Source: Sphingomonas sp. CROZ-RG-20F-R02-07 (lineage in GTDB: Bacteria > Pseudomonadota > Alphaproteobacteria > Sphingomonadales > Sphingomonadaceae). Taken from it: DNA of 64,000 nucleotides. Position numbers and translations under genes: made by a program. Below, piece by piece: positions 46,178 to 54,567 of the stretch (positions are counted from its first letter, which is position 1; every line of letters starts with the position of its first letter). The notes under the pieces are model-generated. The model was not told where the DNA came from. It saw nothing but the letters and a program-made list of their open reading frames with translations, and did no database searches. Location: the NCBI RefSeq assembly GCF_022662335.1, contig NZ_JAKNQJ010000006.1, forward strand, positions 124,001-188,000, in the 5' to 3' direction.

Positions 46178-46381
46178 TCAGCGCAGGCCGTAAGGCGCCC
46201 AGGCCTTCACAGCGGCCGTGTCGGCCTTCGACAGCACCTTGGTGCCGCGGTTCTGGCGGATATACTTGCCGTTGTGGTGTGCCAGGCGGTGGCGCTTGCC
46301 GGCGACGCCGTGCTTGAGCAGGCCAGTGGCGGTGAGCTTGAAGCGTTTCTTGACGCCGCTCTTCGTCTTCAGCTTGGGCAT
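46178..46381 (-). CDS. rpmI: 50S ribosomal protein L35
   Basis: A 67-residue L35: MPKLKTKSGVKKRFKLTATGLLKHG, RHRLAHHNGKYIRQNRGTKVLS. The ATG at 46381 follows AAAGGA. infC, often the upstream gene, is absent; an AsmA-family gene diverges instead, so the operon here starts at rpmI. Confidence 0.98.
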   Translation of the reverse strand: MPKLKTKSGVKKRFKLTATGLLKHGVAGKRHRLAHHNGKYIRQNRGTKVLSKADTAAVKAWAPYGLR

Positions 46382-46479
46382 TTTGGTCCTTTCGGTTGGA
46401 CGACCATCCCCTGAAATCGCCGCGGCAGCCCACACTGGCCGGGCGATTCGTTCGACGGGGGTGCATCGAGGAAGCGGGC

Positions 46480-46508
46480 CGCATAGCCGCTGCCCCGGTG
46501 TAAATCAA
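46480..46508 (-). promoter_or_regulatory. candidate rpmI-rplT promoter
   Basis: On the minus strand TTGATT (46508-46503), 17-base spacer, TATGCG (46485-46480). About 98 bases separate it from the rpmI start, leaving a long leader that could hold an autoregulatory site. Confidence 0.5.
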
Positions 46509-46548
46509 CCGTGCTGGAACCAGCCTGCGGCCCGTGCGATACGCAGGC

Positions 46549-48639
46549 ATGACCGTACCGCGTAACGACATCGCCGATCCCGTGCCCGTGGCACCCCGCC
46601 GCCGCCGCTGGCGCCGCATCGGGTTGCGCATCCTGATCGGGATCGTCGCGCTGTTCGCCGCGATCTGGCTGGTGCTCTACATCACCAAGGGGCGGTTCCT
46701 GAAGCACAGCTTCGAGCGGATCGTCGGTTCGCTCACCCACCGCACCGTCACCGTACGCGGCGATTTCCAGCTCTATTTCGATCCCTTCGCGATCAAGTTC
46801 CTGGCCGAGGGCTTCTCGCTGTCCAACCCCGCCTGGGCGACGCGGCCCAACCTGTTCCAGGCGGATCGGCTCGACAGCCGCATCGCGCCGCTGTCGCTGA
46901 TCTGGGGCAAGCGGCGGTTCCACTGGCTGACGCTGACGAACGGCGCGGTCGATCTGGAATGGAACGCCGCGCACGACCGCAACAGCTGGACGTTCAGCGA
47001 GGCCAAGGGCGGCAAGCCGCTCGAATTCCCGATCATCGGCCGCGCCACCGTCACCGGCACCACGGTGCGCTATCTCGATTCACGGCTGAAGGTGCTGGCC
47101 GATCTGTCGATCGACACGATCCGATCGCAGAACGCCACGATCGGCGATGCGGTGCACTTCACCGGCAAGGGGCTGGTGCGATCGACGCCGTTCACGCTGA
47201 CGGGCGCGCTGCTCTCGCCCGACGCGACCGTCGCGCGCGGCAAGAACGAACTGCGCGCCGAAGCGCATCTGGCGCACAGCGTGGTGGATGTGAGCGGCAC
47301 GCTACCGAGCATCGCCGAGATCGAGAACGTGCCGCTCGCGGTCCAGGCGCGGGGCCGCAACCTGAACGAGCTGCTCCATGTGATCGGCGTGGTGATCCCC
47401 GAGACGCGGACCTATCGGATCAAGGCGCAGCTCGTGCAATCGGGCGTCGAATATCGCTTCACCCACCTGACCGGCACGTTCGGCGACAGCGACATGGCCG
47501 GCAAGTTCACGATCCGCGACGTCGAGCCGCGCATCCATATCGACGCGACGCTGGCGACGAAGAGCCTCGACATCGTCGATCTGGCGCCGTTCATCGGCTA
47601 CAACCCGGACGTGGTCGCCACCAAGGGCGCGGTCGCTGCCGCCGCGCAGACCGGCGCGGCACCCGCGCGCGTCCTGCCCGACGGCGCCCTGCCGGTGGAC
47701 GCGATGAAGAATTTCGACGCCGATGTGCACTACACCGTGGGCGTCGTCCGATCGAAGAACGTGCCGGTTTCGAACATCGACATGACCGTCGCGCTGAAGA
47801 ACAGCGAGCTGCAGCTTTCGCCGTTCAGCTTCGCCATGGCGCGCGGCAATGTCGCCGCCGATATCATGATCGATGCGCAGCGCCGCCCGGCGCATACCAG
47901 CTACGACATCCGTCTCGCGCCCACGCCGATGGGCCGGCTGCTCGGCGGCTTCGGCGTGGCGGAGGCGGGAACGACGGGCACGATCAAGGGCCGGATCCGG
48001 CTGGAGGGCGATGGCGACACGGTGCATGATTCGCTTTCGACCGCGAACGGCCGGATCGCCTTCACCATGCCGCAGGGCAGTTTCTGGACGCGCAACGTCC
48101 AGCTCGCCGAGCTCGACATCGGCACCTTCGTGCAGAAGATGTTCCAGGACAAATTGAAGCAGCCGGTCAAGATCAACTGCGGCGCGATCGCCTTCACCGT
48201 CCGCCACGGCACCGCGGCGGCGGACCCGATCCTGATCGATACCGAGAAGAACGTGATATTCGGCCGCGGCGGATTCAGCTTCGCCACCGAGAAGATGGAT
48301 ATGGCGTTTCGCGCGGACGGCAAGAAGTTCAGCCTGTTCTCGGGTCAATCGCCGATCGGGCTGGGCGGCTATTTCTCGAAGCCGTCGATCGACGTCGTCA
48401 GCCCCGAACTCGTCGGCCGCGCGGGCACCGCGATCGGGCTCGGGCTGCTGGCGACGCCGGTGGCGGCGGTGCTCGCCTTCGTTGATGTGGGCAACGCCAA
48501 GGCGGCGGCCTGCGGCCCGGTGCTCGCCGCCGCGCATGCCAGCGCGCAGCGGACGACCAAGGGCGGTCCGCTTCCCGACGCCGGCAACGGCACGCCGTCC
48601 AAGGCGATGCCGCGCAAGAAATTCCTGGGGATCTTCTGA
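46549..48639 (+). CDS. AsmA-family membrane-anchored protein
   Basis: A 696-residue protein with an N-terminal membrane anchor (LRILIGIVALFAAIWLVLYI) and the AsmA pattern: TVTVRGDFQLYFDPF, FLAEGFSLSNPAWA, a long beta-rich region, and the C-terminal GTIKGRIRLEGDGDTVHDSLSTANGRIAFTMPQGSF. AsmA-like proteins are proposed to form periplasmic bridges for lipid movement to the outer membrane. A start five codons upstream (46534) is possible. It diverges from rpmI and stops 7 bp before the convergent methyltransferase. Confidence 0.9.
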   Translation: MTVPRNDIADPVPVAPRRRRWRRIGLRILIGIVALFAAIWLVLYITKGRFLKHSFERIVGSLTHRTVTVRGDFQLYFDPFAIKFLAEGFSLSNPAWATRPNLFQADRLDSRIAPLSLIWGKRRFHWLTLTNGAVDLEWNAAHDRNSWTFSEAKGGKPLEFPIIGRATVTGTTVRYLDSRLKVLADLSIDTIRSQNATIGDAVHFTGKGLVRSTPFTLTGALLSPDATVARGKNELRAEAHLAHSVVDVSGTLPSIAEIENVPLAVQARGRNLNELLHVIGVVIPETRTYRIKAQLVQSGVEYRFTHLTGTFGDSDMAGKFTIRDVEPRIHIDATLATKSLDIVDLAPFIGYNPDVVATKGAVAAAAQTGAAPARVLPDGALPVDAMKNFDADVHYTVGVVRSKNVPVSNIDMTVALKNSELQLSPFSFAMARGNVAADIMIDAQRRPAHTSYDIRLAPTPMGRLLGGFGVAEAGTTGTIKGRIRLEGDGDTVHDSLSTANGRIAFTMPQGSFWTRNVQLAELDIGTFVQKMFQDKLKQPVKINCGAIAFTVRHGTAAADPILIDTEKNVIFGRGGFSFATEKMDMAFRADGKKFSLFSGQSPIGLGGYFSKPSIDVVSPELVGRAGTAIGLGLLATPVAAVLAFVDVGNAKAAACGPVLAAAHASAQRTTKGGPLPDAGNGTPSKAMPRKKFLGIF

Positions 48640-48646
48640 CCGCGCC

Positions 48647-49516
48647 TCAGCGGCGCCAGCGTGCCCAGATCGCGGTGGGCAGCGCCAGCCCGCGCGCCTC
48701 TTCGCGCACGCCCAGCTCGCCGCATTCGACCTGGCCCGGCATGTCCGCGAACGCCTGTCGCAGCATCTCGCCGATCGCGAGCGCGGACATCCGCACCGCA
48801 TAGACGGTGAGAAACAGGAAGCGCGAGTCGGCATCGAGCAGCTGCCGGCAATCGGCGATCAGGCCGGGCAGATCTTCCTCCAGCCGCCACAATTCGCCGT
48901 CCGGGCCGCGGCCATATTTGGGCGGATCGAGCAGGATGCCGTCGTAACGCCGCCCGCGCCGCACCTCGCGCGCGGTGAACTTCACCGCGTCGTCCACCAG
49001 CCAGCGAATCGGTCTGTCGGCCATGCCCGACAGCACCGCGTTGGCGCGCGCGGCGGGCACCGATTTCTTCGACGCATCGACATGCACCATCTTCGCGCCC
49101 GCCGCGGCCAGCGCCAGCGTGCCGACGCCGGTATAGCCGAACAGGTTCAGGCATTCGGGCGCGTCCAGCCCCGCGAGCTGCCCGCGGGCCCAGCGCCACA
49201 CCGGCGCCATGTCGGGGAAGAAGGCGAGATGGCGGAACGGCGTGGTCTGCGCGGTGAAGCGCACCTCGTCCCAACGCAGCGGCCATCCCTCCTGCGGAAT
49301 GGGCTCGCGATAGTCCCACCGGCCGCCGCCATCCTCGTCTGCGCCAGGCAGAAATTCGGCGCTCGCCCGCCAATCGGCGCCGGCGGGTGCCCACAGCGCC
49401 TGCGGTTCGGGGCGGATGAAGCGGAAGCGGCCATAGCGTTCGAGCTTGCGGCCGCCGCCGGAGTCGACGAGCCCGTAATCCGCCCAGGGCTCGCCGATCA
49501 GCGTCTCGAGCGTCAT
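48647..49516 (-). CDS. class I SAM-dependent methyltransferase (RlmK/RlmI-like)
   Basis: A 289-residue Rossmann methyltransferase with motif I LNLFGYTGVGTLALAAAGA, the acidic HVDASKK strand and motif IV ILLDPPKYGRGP (an Asp-Pro-Pro-Lys-Tyr of the RNA m5C/RlmI-like group). It lacks a PUA domain. Target unknown, likely RNA. It overlaps the thrC stop by ATGA and closes the long oxidase-to-threonine gene string. Confidence 0.88.
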   Translation of the reverse strand: MTLETLIGEPWADYGLVDSGGGRKLERYGRFRFIRPEPQALWAPAGADWRASAEFLPGADEDGGGRWDYREPIPQEGWPLRWDEVRFTAQTTPFRHLAFFPDMAPVWRWARGQLAGLDAPECLNLFGYTGVGTLALAAAGAKMVHVDASKKSVPAARANAVLSGMADRPIRWLVDDAVKFTAREVRRGRRYDGILLDPPKYGRGPDGELWRLEEDLPGLIADCRQLLDADSRFLFLTVYAVRMSALAIGEMLRQAFADMPGQVECGELGVREEARGLALPTAIWARWRR

Positions 49517-50907
49517 GATTTGGGCGTGGCGTGCTCGGCCAGATAGCCGGCGATGGCCTCGAACGTCGCGGGCAGCGTGACGTAGCGTTCCTCGCGGTCG
49601 AACAGGTCGCCCACGCGCAGCGGCATCGGCGGGCGCTTGCCGGTCGCGCGCTCCACCGTGTCGGCGAATTTCGCGGGATGCGCGGTAGCCAGCGTGACCA
49701 TCGGCGCGTCCACGCCCGCGCGGCGCGCGGCGGCCAGCCCGATCGCGGTGTGCGGATCGATGATCTGCCCTGCCTCGTCGCTGGCCCAGCGCATCGCCAT
49801 CGTCATCTCGTCGAGATCGATCCGGTCGCTCGCGAACAGCGTCGCGGCGCCCTCGCGCTGCGCGTTGGTGAGCCGCATCGCGCCGCTCGAATCGAAGCCG
49901 TCCATCTGCCGCGCCAGCGCCGCGCCGTCGCGCCCGCCCAGATCGAACAACAGCCGCTCGAAATTGGAGCTGACCTGGATGTCCATCGACGGCGTCGGCG
50001 TCGCCTGGACGCCGGCCTTGGCATAATCGCCGACGCTCAGCGCGCGGTGGAGGATGTCGTTGACGTTGGTCGCCACCACCAGCCTGGCGATCGGCAACCC
50101 CATGCGCGCCGCGACATAGCCGGCGAACACGTCGCCGAAATTGCCGGTCGGCACCGAGAACGCCACCGCGCGCTCGGGCGCACCGAGCCGGACGGCGGCG
50201 TAGAAATAATAGACCACCTGCGCCATCAGCCGCGCCCAGTTGATCGAATTCACCGCGGACAGGCGGTAGCGTTCCGCCGTTTCGGCATGGTTGAACAGCG
50301 CCTTCACCAGCGCCTGCGCATCGTCGAAGCTGCCGTCGATCGCGATATTGTGGACGTTGGGCGCGAGCACCGTCGTCATCTGCCGGCGCTGCACCTCCGA
50401 CACCCGGCCGGCGGGGTGGAGCATGAAGATGTCGATCCCGTTCCGCCCCGCCACCGCGTCGATCGCGGCGGATCCCGTGTCGCCGCTGGTCGCGCCGACG
50501 ATCGTCAGCCGCTCGGTCGTCCCGGTCAGGAATCGTTCGAAGAACAGGCCGAGCAATTGCAGCGCCACGTCCTTGAACGCGAGCGTCGGCCCATGGAACA
50601 GTTCGAGCAGCCACTGGTCGTGATCGAGCTGGACGAGCGGGGTGACCGCGGCGTGGCTGAAGCGGCCATAGGCCTGTTCGCATAGCGCGCGCAGCTCGTC
50701 CGCGGTCATGCTGTCGCCGACGAACGGCGCCATCACCGTGACGGCGGTATCGACATAGGAGGCGCCGGCGAGCCCCGCGATCGTCGCGGGCGCGAGCGTC
50801 GGCCAGGTCTCGGGCAGATAGAGGCCGCCATCGGAGGCCAGGCCCGCGAGCGTGGCGTCGCGGAAATCGAGGACGGGCGCGTTCCCGCGGGTGCTGACGT
50901 AGCGCAT
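49513..50907 (-). CDS. thrC: threonine synthase
   Basis: PLP enzyme converting O-phosphohomoserine to threonine. The 464-residue protein has the N-terminal RYVSTRGNAP, the PLP-lysine motif TLAFKDVALQ (Lys112), GATSGDTGSAAI and SVPTGNFGDVFAGY. This is the long class I (fungal/enterobacterial-like) form. It lies 11 bp downstream of the SURF1 gene. Confidence 0.96.
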   Translation of the reverse strand: MRYVSTRGNAPVLDFRDATLAGLASDGGLYLPETWPTLAPATIAGLAGASYVDTAVTVMAPFVGDSMTADELRALCEQAYGRFSHAAVTPLVQLDHDQWLLELFHGPTLAFKDVALQLLGLFFERFLTGTTERLTIVGATSGDTGSAAIDAVAGRNGIDIFMLHPAGRVSEVQRRQMTTVLAPNVHNIAIDGSFDDAQALVKALFNHAETAERYRLSAVNSINWARLMAQVVYYFYAAVRLGAPERAVAFSVPTGNFGDVFAGYVAARMGLPIARLVVATNVNDILHRALSVGDYAKAGVQATPTPSMDIQVSSNFERLLFDLGGRDGAALARQMDGFDSSGAMRLTNAQREGAATLFASDRIDLDEMTMAMRWASDEAGQIIDPHTAIGLAAARRAGVDAPMVTLATAHPAKFADTVERATGKRPPMPLRVGDLFDREERYVTLPATFEAIAGYLAEHATPKS

Positions 50908-50918
50908 GGCGCTGCGGG

Positions 50919-51554
50919 TTAGCGCTCAGGGGGCGGGGGCACAACCGCGCGCATCCGGCGGCGCACCGCGATCGCATAGATGATCGCCGCGATCGCCGCG
51001 AACAGGAACCACTGCACCGCATAGGCCAGATGGTTGTTGGGCACCGCGCTCAAGTCCGCGGGCGGATTGGGCTTGAGGCCCGGCGGCGGCGTGTCGGCCA
51101 CGATCATCAGCGGCTGCGCCGTGCGATCGAGGCCGGACAGGACGAGCGGGCGGTGATCGGGCACATGGGTGATATAGCCCGACACGCGGCCGCCCGCCCA
51201 GTGCGGCCGCGCGTTCGGATCGCTGCCCACGCCCAGCTGCACGCTGAAGCCGGGGCCTTCCGCGCCCGTCCGGCACGCCGCGATCTGGCGCCAGCCCATG
51301 CTGCCGTCCGCCGCGCGCCCCGCCTGTTTCGACCAGCCGACGGGTTGCAGGCAAAAGGCGCTGGCGCGGCGGAACAGCACGCCATCGTCGGGGAAACGCG
51401 GCAGCGCGATCGCGGGCAGCGCCTGGTTCCGGGCATAAAGCGCGATCAGCGCCTCCTTCTCCGCCAGCCGGTGGAGTTGCCAGACCCCCAGCGCCACCAT
51501 CGCGGCCACCGCGATCGCCACGACGATCGTGGGTACGATCGGCAGTCGCCTCAC
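50919..51554 (-). CDS. SURF1-family oxidase assembly protein, GTG start
   Basis: A 211-residue SURF1/Shy1 protein: an N-terminal membrane helix (VPTIVVAIAVAAMVALGVWQLHRL), a periplasmic domain with GSMGWRQIAAC, HRPLVLSGLD and NNHLAYAVQWFLFAAIAAIIYA, which includes the second helix. Involved in heme a insertion into oxidase subunit I. The GTG overlaps the DUF983 stop (GTGA), fixing the start. It fits the oxidase operon. Confidence 0.93.
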   Translation of the reverse strand: MRRLPIVPTIVVAIAVAAMVALGVWQLHRLAEKEALIALYARNQALPAIALPRFPDDGVLFRRASAFCLQPVGWSKQAGRAADGSMGWRQIAACRTGAEGPGFSVQLGVGSDPNARPHWAGGRVSGYITHVPDHRPLVLSGLDRTAQPLMIVADTPPPGLKPNPPADLSAVPNNHLAYAVQWFLFAAIAAIIYAIAVRRRMRAVVPPPPER

Positions 51555-51940
51555 GGCCGGTCCCGGTCGATCCGGCCCTCGCGCGCGGCGTTCTGGTACT
51601 CGGCGGCCATCAGCGCGCCCTTGGCGAGTCGGAGCATCGCCACGACGGCGGCGAGCGCGAAGGCGGGCCAGATCAGCACATGGACCCACCAGGGCGGCGA
51701 CAGCGCCAGTTGCAGCCACACCGCGAGCCCGACCACGAGGGTGCCGAGGATCAGCGTGAGGAAGGCGGCGGGCCCGTCACCCACGTTGAACTGCGCGAAA
51801 TCGAGCCCGCAGGCGGTGCAGCGATTCGCGAACTTGATCCAGCCGGTGAACAGCGTCGGCTTGCCGCAGCGCGGGCACAGGCCCTTCAGCCCCGCCTGGA
51901 GGATGCTCGGCGAAAGCGGCGGCGGGGCGGGCTCGCTCAC
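51551..51940 (-). CDS. DUF983 family protein, GTG start
   Basis: A 129-residue protein with an N-terminal zinc ribbon (Cys22, Cys25, Cys41, Cys44) and two membrane segments (AFLTLILGTLVVGLAVWLQL; VHVLIWPAFALAAVVAMLRL). DUF983 genes regularly lie in alphaproteobacterial cta operons; a role in oxidase assembly is inferred. Starts and stops overlap both neighbours by GTGA. Confidence 0.9.
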   Translation of the reverse strand: MSEPAPPPLSPSILQAGLKGLCPRCGKPTLFTGWIKFANRCTACGLDFAQFNVGDGPAAFLTLILGTLVVGLAVWLQLALSPPWWVHVLIWPAFALAAVVAMLRLAKGALMAAEYQNAAREGRIDRDRP

Positions 51941-52863
51941 CCCGTCGCGACGGGTGCGCCCCAGCCGCCCCAGACATAGATGGTGACGAACAGGAACAGC
52001 CACACCACGTCGACGAAATGCCAGTACCAGGCGGCCGCCTCGAAGCCGAAATGCTGGCGCGGGGTGAAATCGCCGCGATAGGCGCGCACCAGGCAGACGA
52101 TCAGGAAGATCGTGCCGATCATCACGTGGAAGCCGTGAAAGCCCGTCGCCATGAAGAAGGACGCGCCATAGTTCAGGCCCTTGAACGGGAAGGGCGCATC
52201 CGAATATTCATAGGCCTGGATGGAGCTGAAGAGCAGCCCCAGCAGGATCGTGCACCACAGCCCCTTCAGCACGCCGTCGCGGTTGCCGACGCCGATCAGG
52301 CCCCAGAGTCCCGTCTTCTCGCCGCCGCGCTGCCCGTGGATCAGCGCGTGGTGCGCCCAAGTGACGGTGGTGCCCGACAGCAGCAGGATCAGCGTGTTGA
52401 GCAGCGGGAAGCGGAAGGGGTTGATGACCTCCAGCCCCTTGGGCGGCCATTGCGCGACGATCGCGGCGGCGCCCTCGGTCGCGCGCGTCACCTGGCCGTC
52501 GGCAAAGGTCATCGCGGTCGGGAACAGCGAGAAATCGAAGAACGCCCAGAACCAGCCGACGAAGAACATCACCTCGGAGGCGATGAACAGGATCATGCCA
52601 TAGCGGAAATGAAGCTGGACGACGGGGGTGTGATCGCCGGCATGCGCCTCGTGCACCACCTGCGCCCACCAGGAGTACATGGTGAAGAGCACGCCGCCCA
52701 ACCCCAGGAAGAACAGCCACCCGCTGCCATTGGGATGGCCCACATGGCCGGTGTGCATCCAGGCGATCCCGCCCGCCGCCATCAGCAGCGCCGACATCGA
52801 GCCGAACAGCGGCCAGATGCTGGGGGGCAGGATGTGGTAATCATGGTTCTTCGCGCCGGCCAT
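51937..52863 (-). CDS. ctaE: cytochrome c oxidase subunit III
   Basis: A 308-residue inner-membrane subunit with seven membrane segments: HDYHILPPSIWPLFGSM start, FMYSWW-like region before RYGMILFIASEVMFFVGWFWAFFD, NTLILLLSGTTVTWAHHAL, and the C-terminal FHGFHVMIGTIFLIVCL and WYWHFVDVVWLFLF. Subunit III stabilises the aa3 oxidase core and contains no redox centre. Confidence 0.97.
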   Translation of the reverse strand: MAGAKNHDYHILPPSIWPLFGSMSALLMAAGGIAWMHTGHVGHPNGSGWLFFLGLGGVLFTMYSWWAQVVHEAHAGDHTPVVQLHFRYGMILFIASEVMFFVGWFWAFFDFSLFPTAMTFADGQVTRATEGAAAIVAQWPPKGLEVINPFRFPLLNTLILLLSGTTVTWAHHALIHGQRGGEKTGLWGLIGVGNRDGVLKGLWCTILLGLLFSSIQAYEYSDAPFPFKGLNYGASFFMATGFHGFHVMIGTIFLIVCLVRAYRGDFTPRQHFGFEAAAWYWHFVDVVWLFLFVTIYVWGGWGAPVATG

Positions 52864-52894
52864 CTCGCTTCCCCGTTTCTGTTCTGCCGTGATC

Positions 52895-53428
52895 CTAGCC
52901 CGCCGCCTTGCCCGAATCCACCGGGTAAAACGTGTAGCTCAAGGTGATGGTCTGCACGTCGGCGGCATCGGGATCCTTCAGGATCGCGGGGTCGACGTAG
53001 AAGATCACCGGCATCCGCGCGGTCTCGCCGGGCTTCAGCGTCTGCTGGGTGAAGCAGAAACACTGGATCTTCTTGAAATATTTGCCCACCGCATCGGGCT
53101 GGACGTTGAACGTCGCCGTGCCCGTCACGGGCGTCTTCGCGTTGTTGGTGGCCAGGAAGAACGCCATGTCGCGCGCGCCCACGTCCACCGTGTCGGACCG
53201 TGCCTCGGGCCGGAAGTTCCACGCCAGTTTCGGGGCAACATTGGTGTCGAACGCGATCGTGATCTGGCGGTTCACCGCGCCCGGCGCCTGAAGGCCGCGG
53301 CCGGTGGTGCCGTTCAGGCCGGTCGCCTGGCAGAACAGGCGGTAGAGCGGCACGCTGGCCCAGGCGAGCCCGGTCATGAAACAGATGCCGATCACCGCGA
53401 ACATCGCGGTCCGCTGCGGGCGGGTCAT
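52895..53428 (-). CDS. ctaG: cytochrome c oxidase assembly protein CtaG (Cox11)
   Basis: A 177-residue copper chaperone with one N-terminal membrane helix and a periplasmic Cox11 domain. The CuB-delivering motif Cys123-Phe-Cys125-Phe (in KIQCFCFTQQ) is intact, followed by GETARMPVIFYVDP. It inserts copper into the CuB site of subunit I. It lies 10 bp downstream of the 46-residue TM gene. Confidence 0.97.
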   Translation of the reverse strand: MTRPQRTAMFAVIGICFMTGLAWASVPLYRLFCQATGLNGTTGRGLQAPGAVNRQITIAFDTNVAPKLAWNFRPEARSDTVDVGARDMAFFLATNNAKTPVTGTATFNVQPDAVGKYFKKIQCFCFTQQTLKPGETARMPVIFYVDPAILKDPDAADVQTITLSYTFYPVDSGKAAG

Positions 53429-53438
53429 GCCGCGGCGC

Positions 53439-53579
53439 TCATGTCATCGCGATCCGGATCTTGGCCAGCGTGATCGCGAAGATCAGGATGACGAGCGCGC
53501 CCAGGATCAGCGCCAGCGCGATCGACCGGCCGCGCTGGCGGCGGCGGATCAGATCCTGGAGATCGGGATCGGGCGTCAT
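53439..53579 (-). CDS. small single-TM protein in the oxidase operon
   Basis: A 46-residue protein with a charged N terminus ([15 protein letters not shown]) and one membrane helix ([23 protein letters not shown]). Its ATG overlaps the ctaB stop (ATGA). The place and shape match the tiny CoxF-like genes often found between ctaB and ctaG in alphaproteobacteria; role unproven. Confidence 0.8.
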   Translation of the reverse strand: MTPDPDLQDLIRRRQRGRSIALALILGALVILIFAITLAKIRIAMT

Positions 53580-54475
53580 GCCAGCCACCGGTCCGCGATC
53601 AGCGCGCCGAAGATCACGAAAAGATAGAGGATCGAATAGCGGAACAAGCGTTTCTCCGGGATCATCGCATCGTCGGTGCCGGTGGTGCGCACCGCGACGG
53701 CATAAGCCAGCCAGCCGAACCACGCCGTCGTGGCGAGCGCCACCGCGCCGTAGAGATCGCCCGCCAGCCCCAGCGGCCAGGGCAGCAGCGCCGCCGCCGC
53801 CATGGGGATGGTGTAGAGCCCGATCTGGGTGCGCGTGACGCGCTCGCCCGCCACCACGGGCAGCATCGGCACGCCGGCATTGGCGTAATCGGTCTCGACG
53901 AACAGCGCGAGCGACCAGAAATGCGGCGGCGTCCACAGGAACACGAGCGCGAAGAGCAGCAGCGGCAGCAACGCCACCTCGCCCGTCGCCGCGGCCCAGC
54001 CGATCAGCGGCGGAAATGCGCCGGCCGCGCCGCCGATCACGATGTTCTGCGGCGTCCGCCGTTTCAGCCACACCGTATAGACCAGCACGTAGAACAGGAT
54101 GGAGAGCGTCAGGATCGCCGCCGCCGCCACGTTCACCGCCAGCCCCATCAGTATGACCGAAAAGGCGCCCAGCCCCACGCCGAAATGCAGCGCCGACTGC
54201 CGATCCATCCGCCCGCCCGGCAGCGGCCGCTTCTGCGTGCGGCGCATCGCCGCGTCCAGATCGGCCTCATACCATTGGTTGAGCGCCCCCGCCGCACCCG
54301 CGCCGAGCGCGATGCAGAGGATCGCGGTAAAGCCCAGCACCGGATCGACGTGCACCGGCGCCGCCAGCATGCCGCACAGGCCGGTGAACACCACCAACGT
54401 CATCACGCGCGGCTTGGTCAGCGCGAGGAAGTCGCGCCAGTCGGCAGGGGGAAGGAGCGGCGCCGCGATGGTCAT
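53576..54475 (-). CDS. ctaB: heme o synthase (protoheme IX farnesyltransferase)
   Basis: A 299-residue UbiA-family prenyltransferase with about eight membrane segments and the first Asp-rich motif [21 protein letters not shown]. Farnesylates heme b to heme o, a precursor of heme a. The ATG at 54475 ([13 protein letters not shown]) is preferred to one 72 bases upstream. A TATAGT box lies 9 bp before the start. Confidence 0.96.
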   Translation of the reverse strand: MTIAAPLLPPADWRDFLALTKPRVMTLVVFTGLCGMLAAPVHVDPVLGFTAILCIALGAGAAGALNQWYEADLDAAMRRTQKRPLPGGRMDRQSALHFGVGLGAFSVILMGLAVNVAAAAILTLSILFYVLVYTVWLKRRTPQNIVIGGAAGAFPPLIGWAAATGEVALLPLLLFALVFLWTPPHFWSLALFVETDYANAGVPMLPVVAGERVTRTQIGLYTIPMAAAALLPWPLGLAGDLYGAVALATTAWFGWLAYAVAVRTTGTDDAMIPEKRLFRYSILYLFVIFGALIADRWLA

Positions 54476-54484
54476 TCTCGCCCC

Positions 54485-54513
54485 ACTATACGCCGCCGTC
54501 GGGCAGGGGGGAA
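54485..54513 (-). promoter_or_regulatory. candidate ctaB promoter
   Basis: Minus strand TTCCCC (54513-54508), 17-base spacer, TATAGT (54490-54485). The -10 is close to consensus and transcription would begin within a few bases of the ctaB ATG. It would let ctaB-ctaE be transcribed independently of the TonB-receptor gene. Confidence 0.4.
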
Positions 54514-54519
54514 GCGGTT

Positions 54520-54557
54520 GCGCATCGGGCCATGCCGATGACGGCACGCCGATGCGC
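54520..54557. terminator. hairpin after the TonB-dependent receptor gene
   Basis: Nine-bp arms GCGCATCGG / CCGATGCGC (54520-54528, 54549-54557) with a 20-base loop that can fold further. No T-run follows. It lies 10 bp past the receptor stop. Confidence 0.45.
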
Positions 54558-54567
54558 GATGCCGCCC

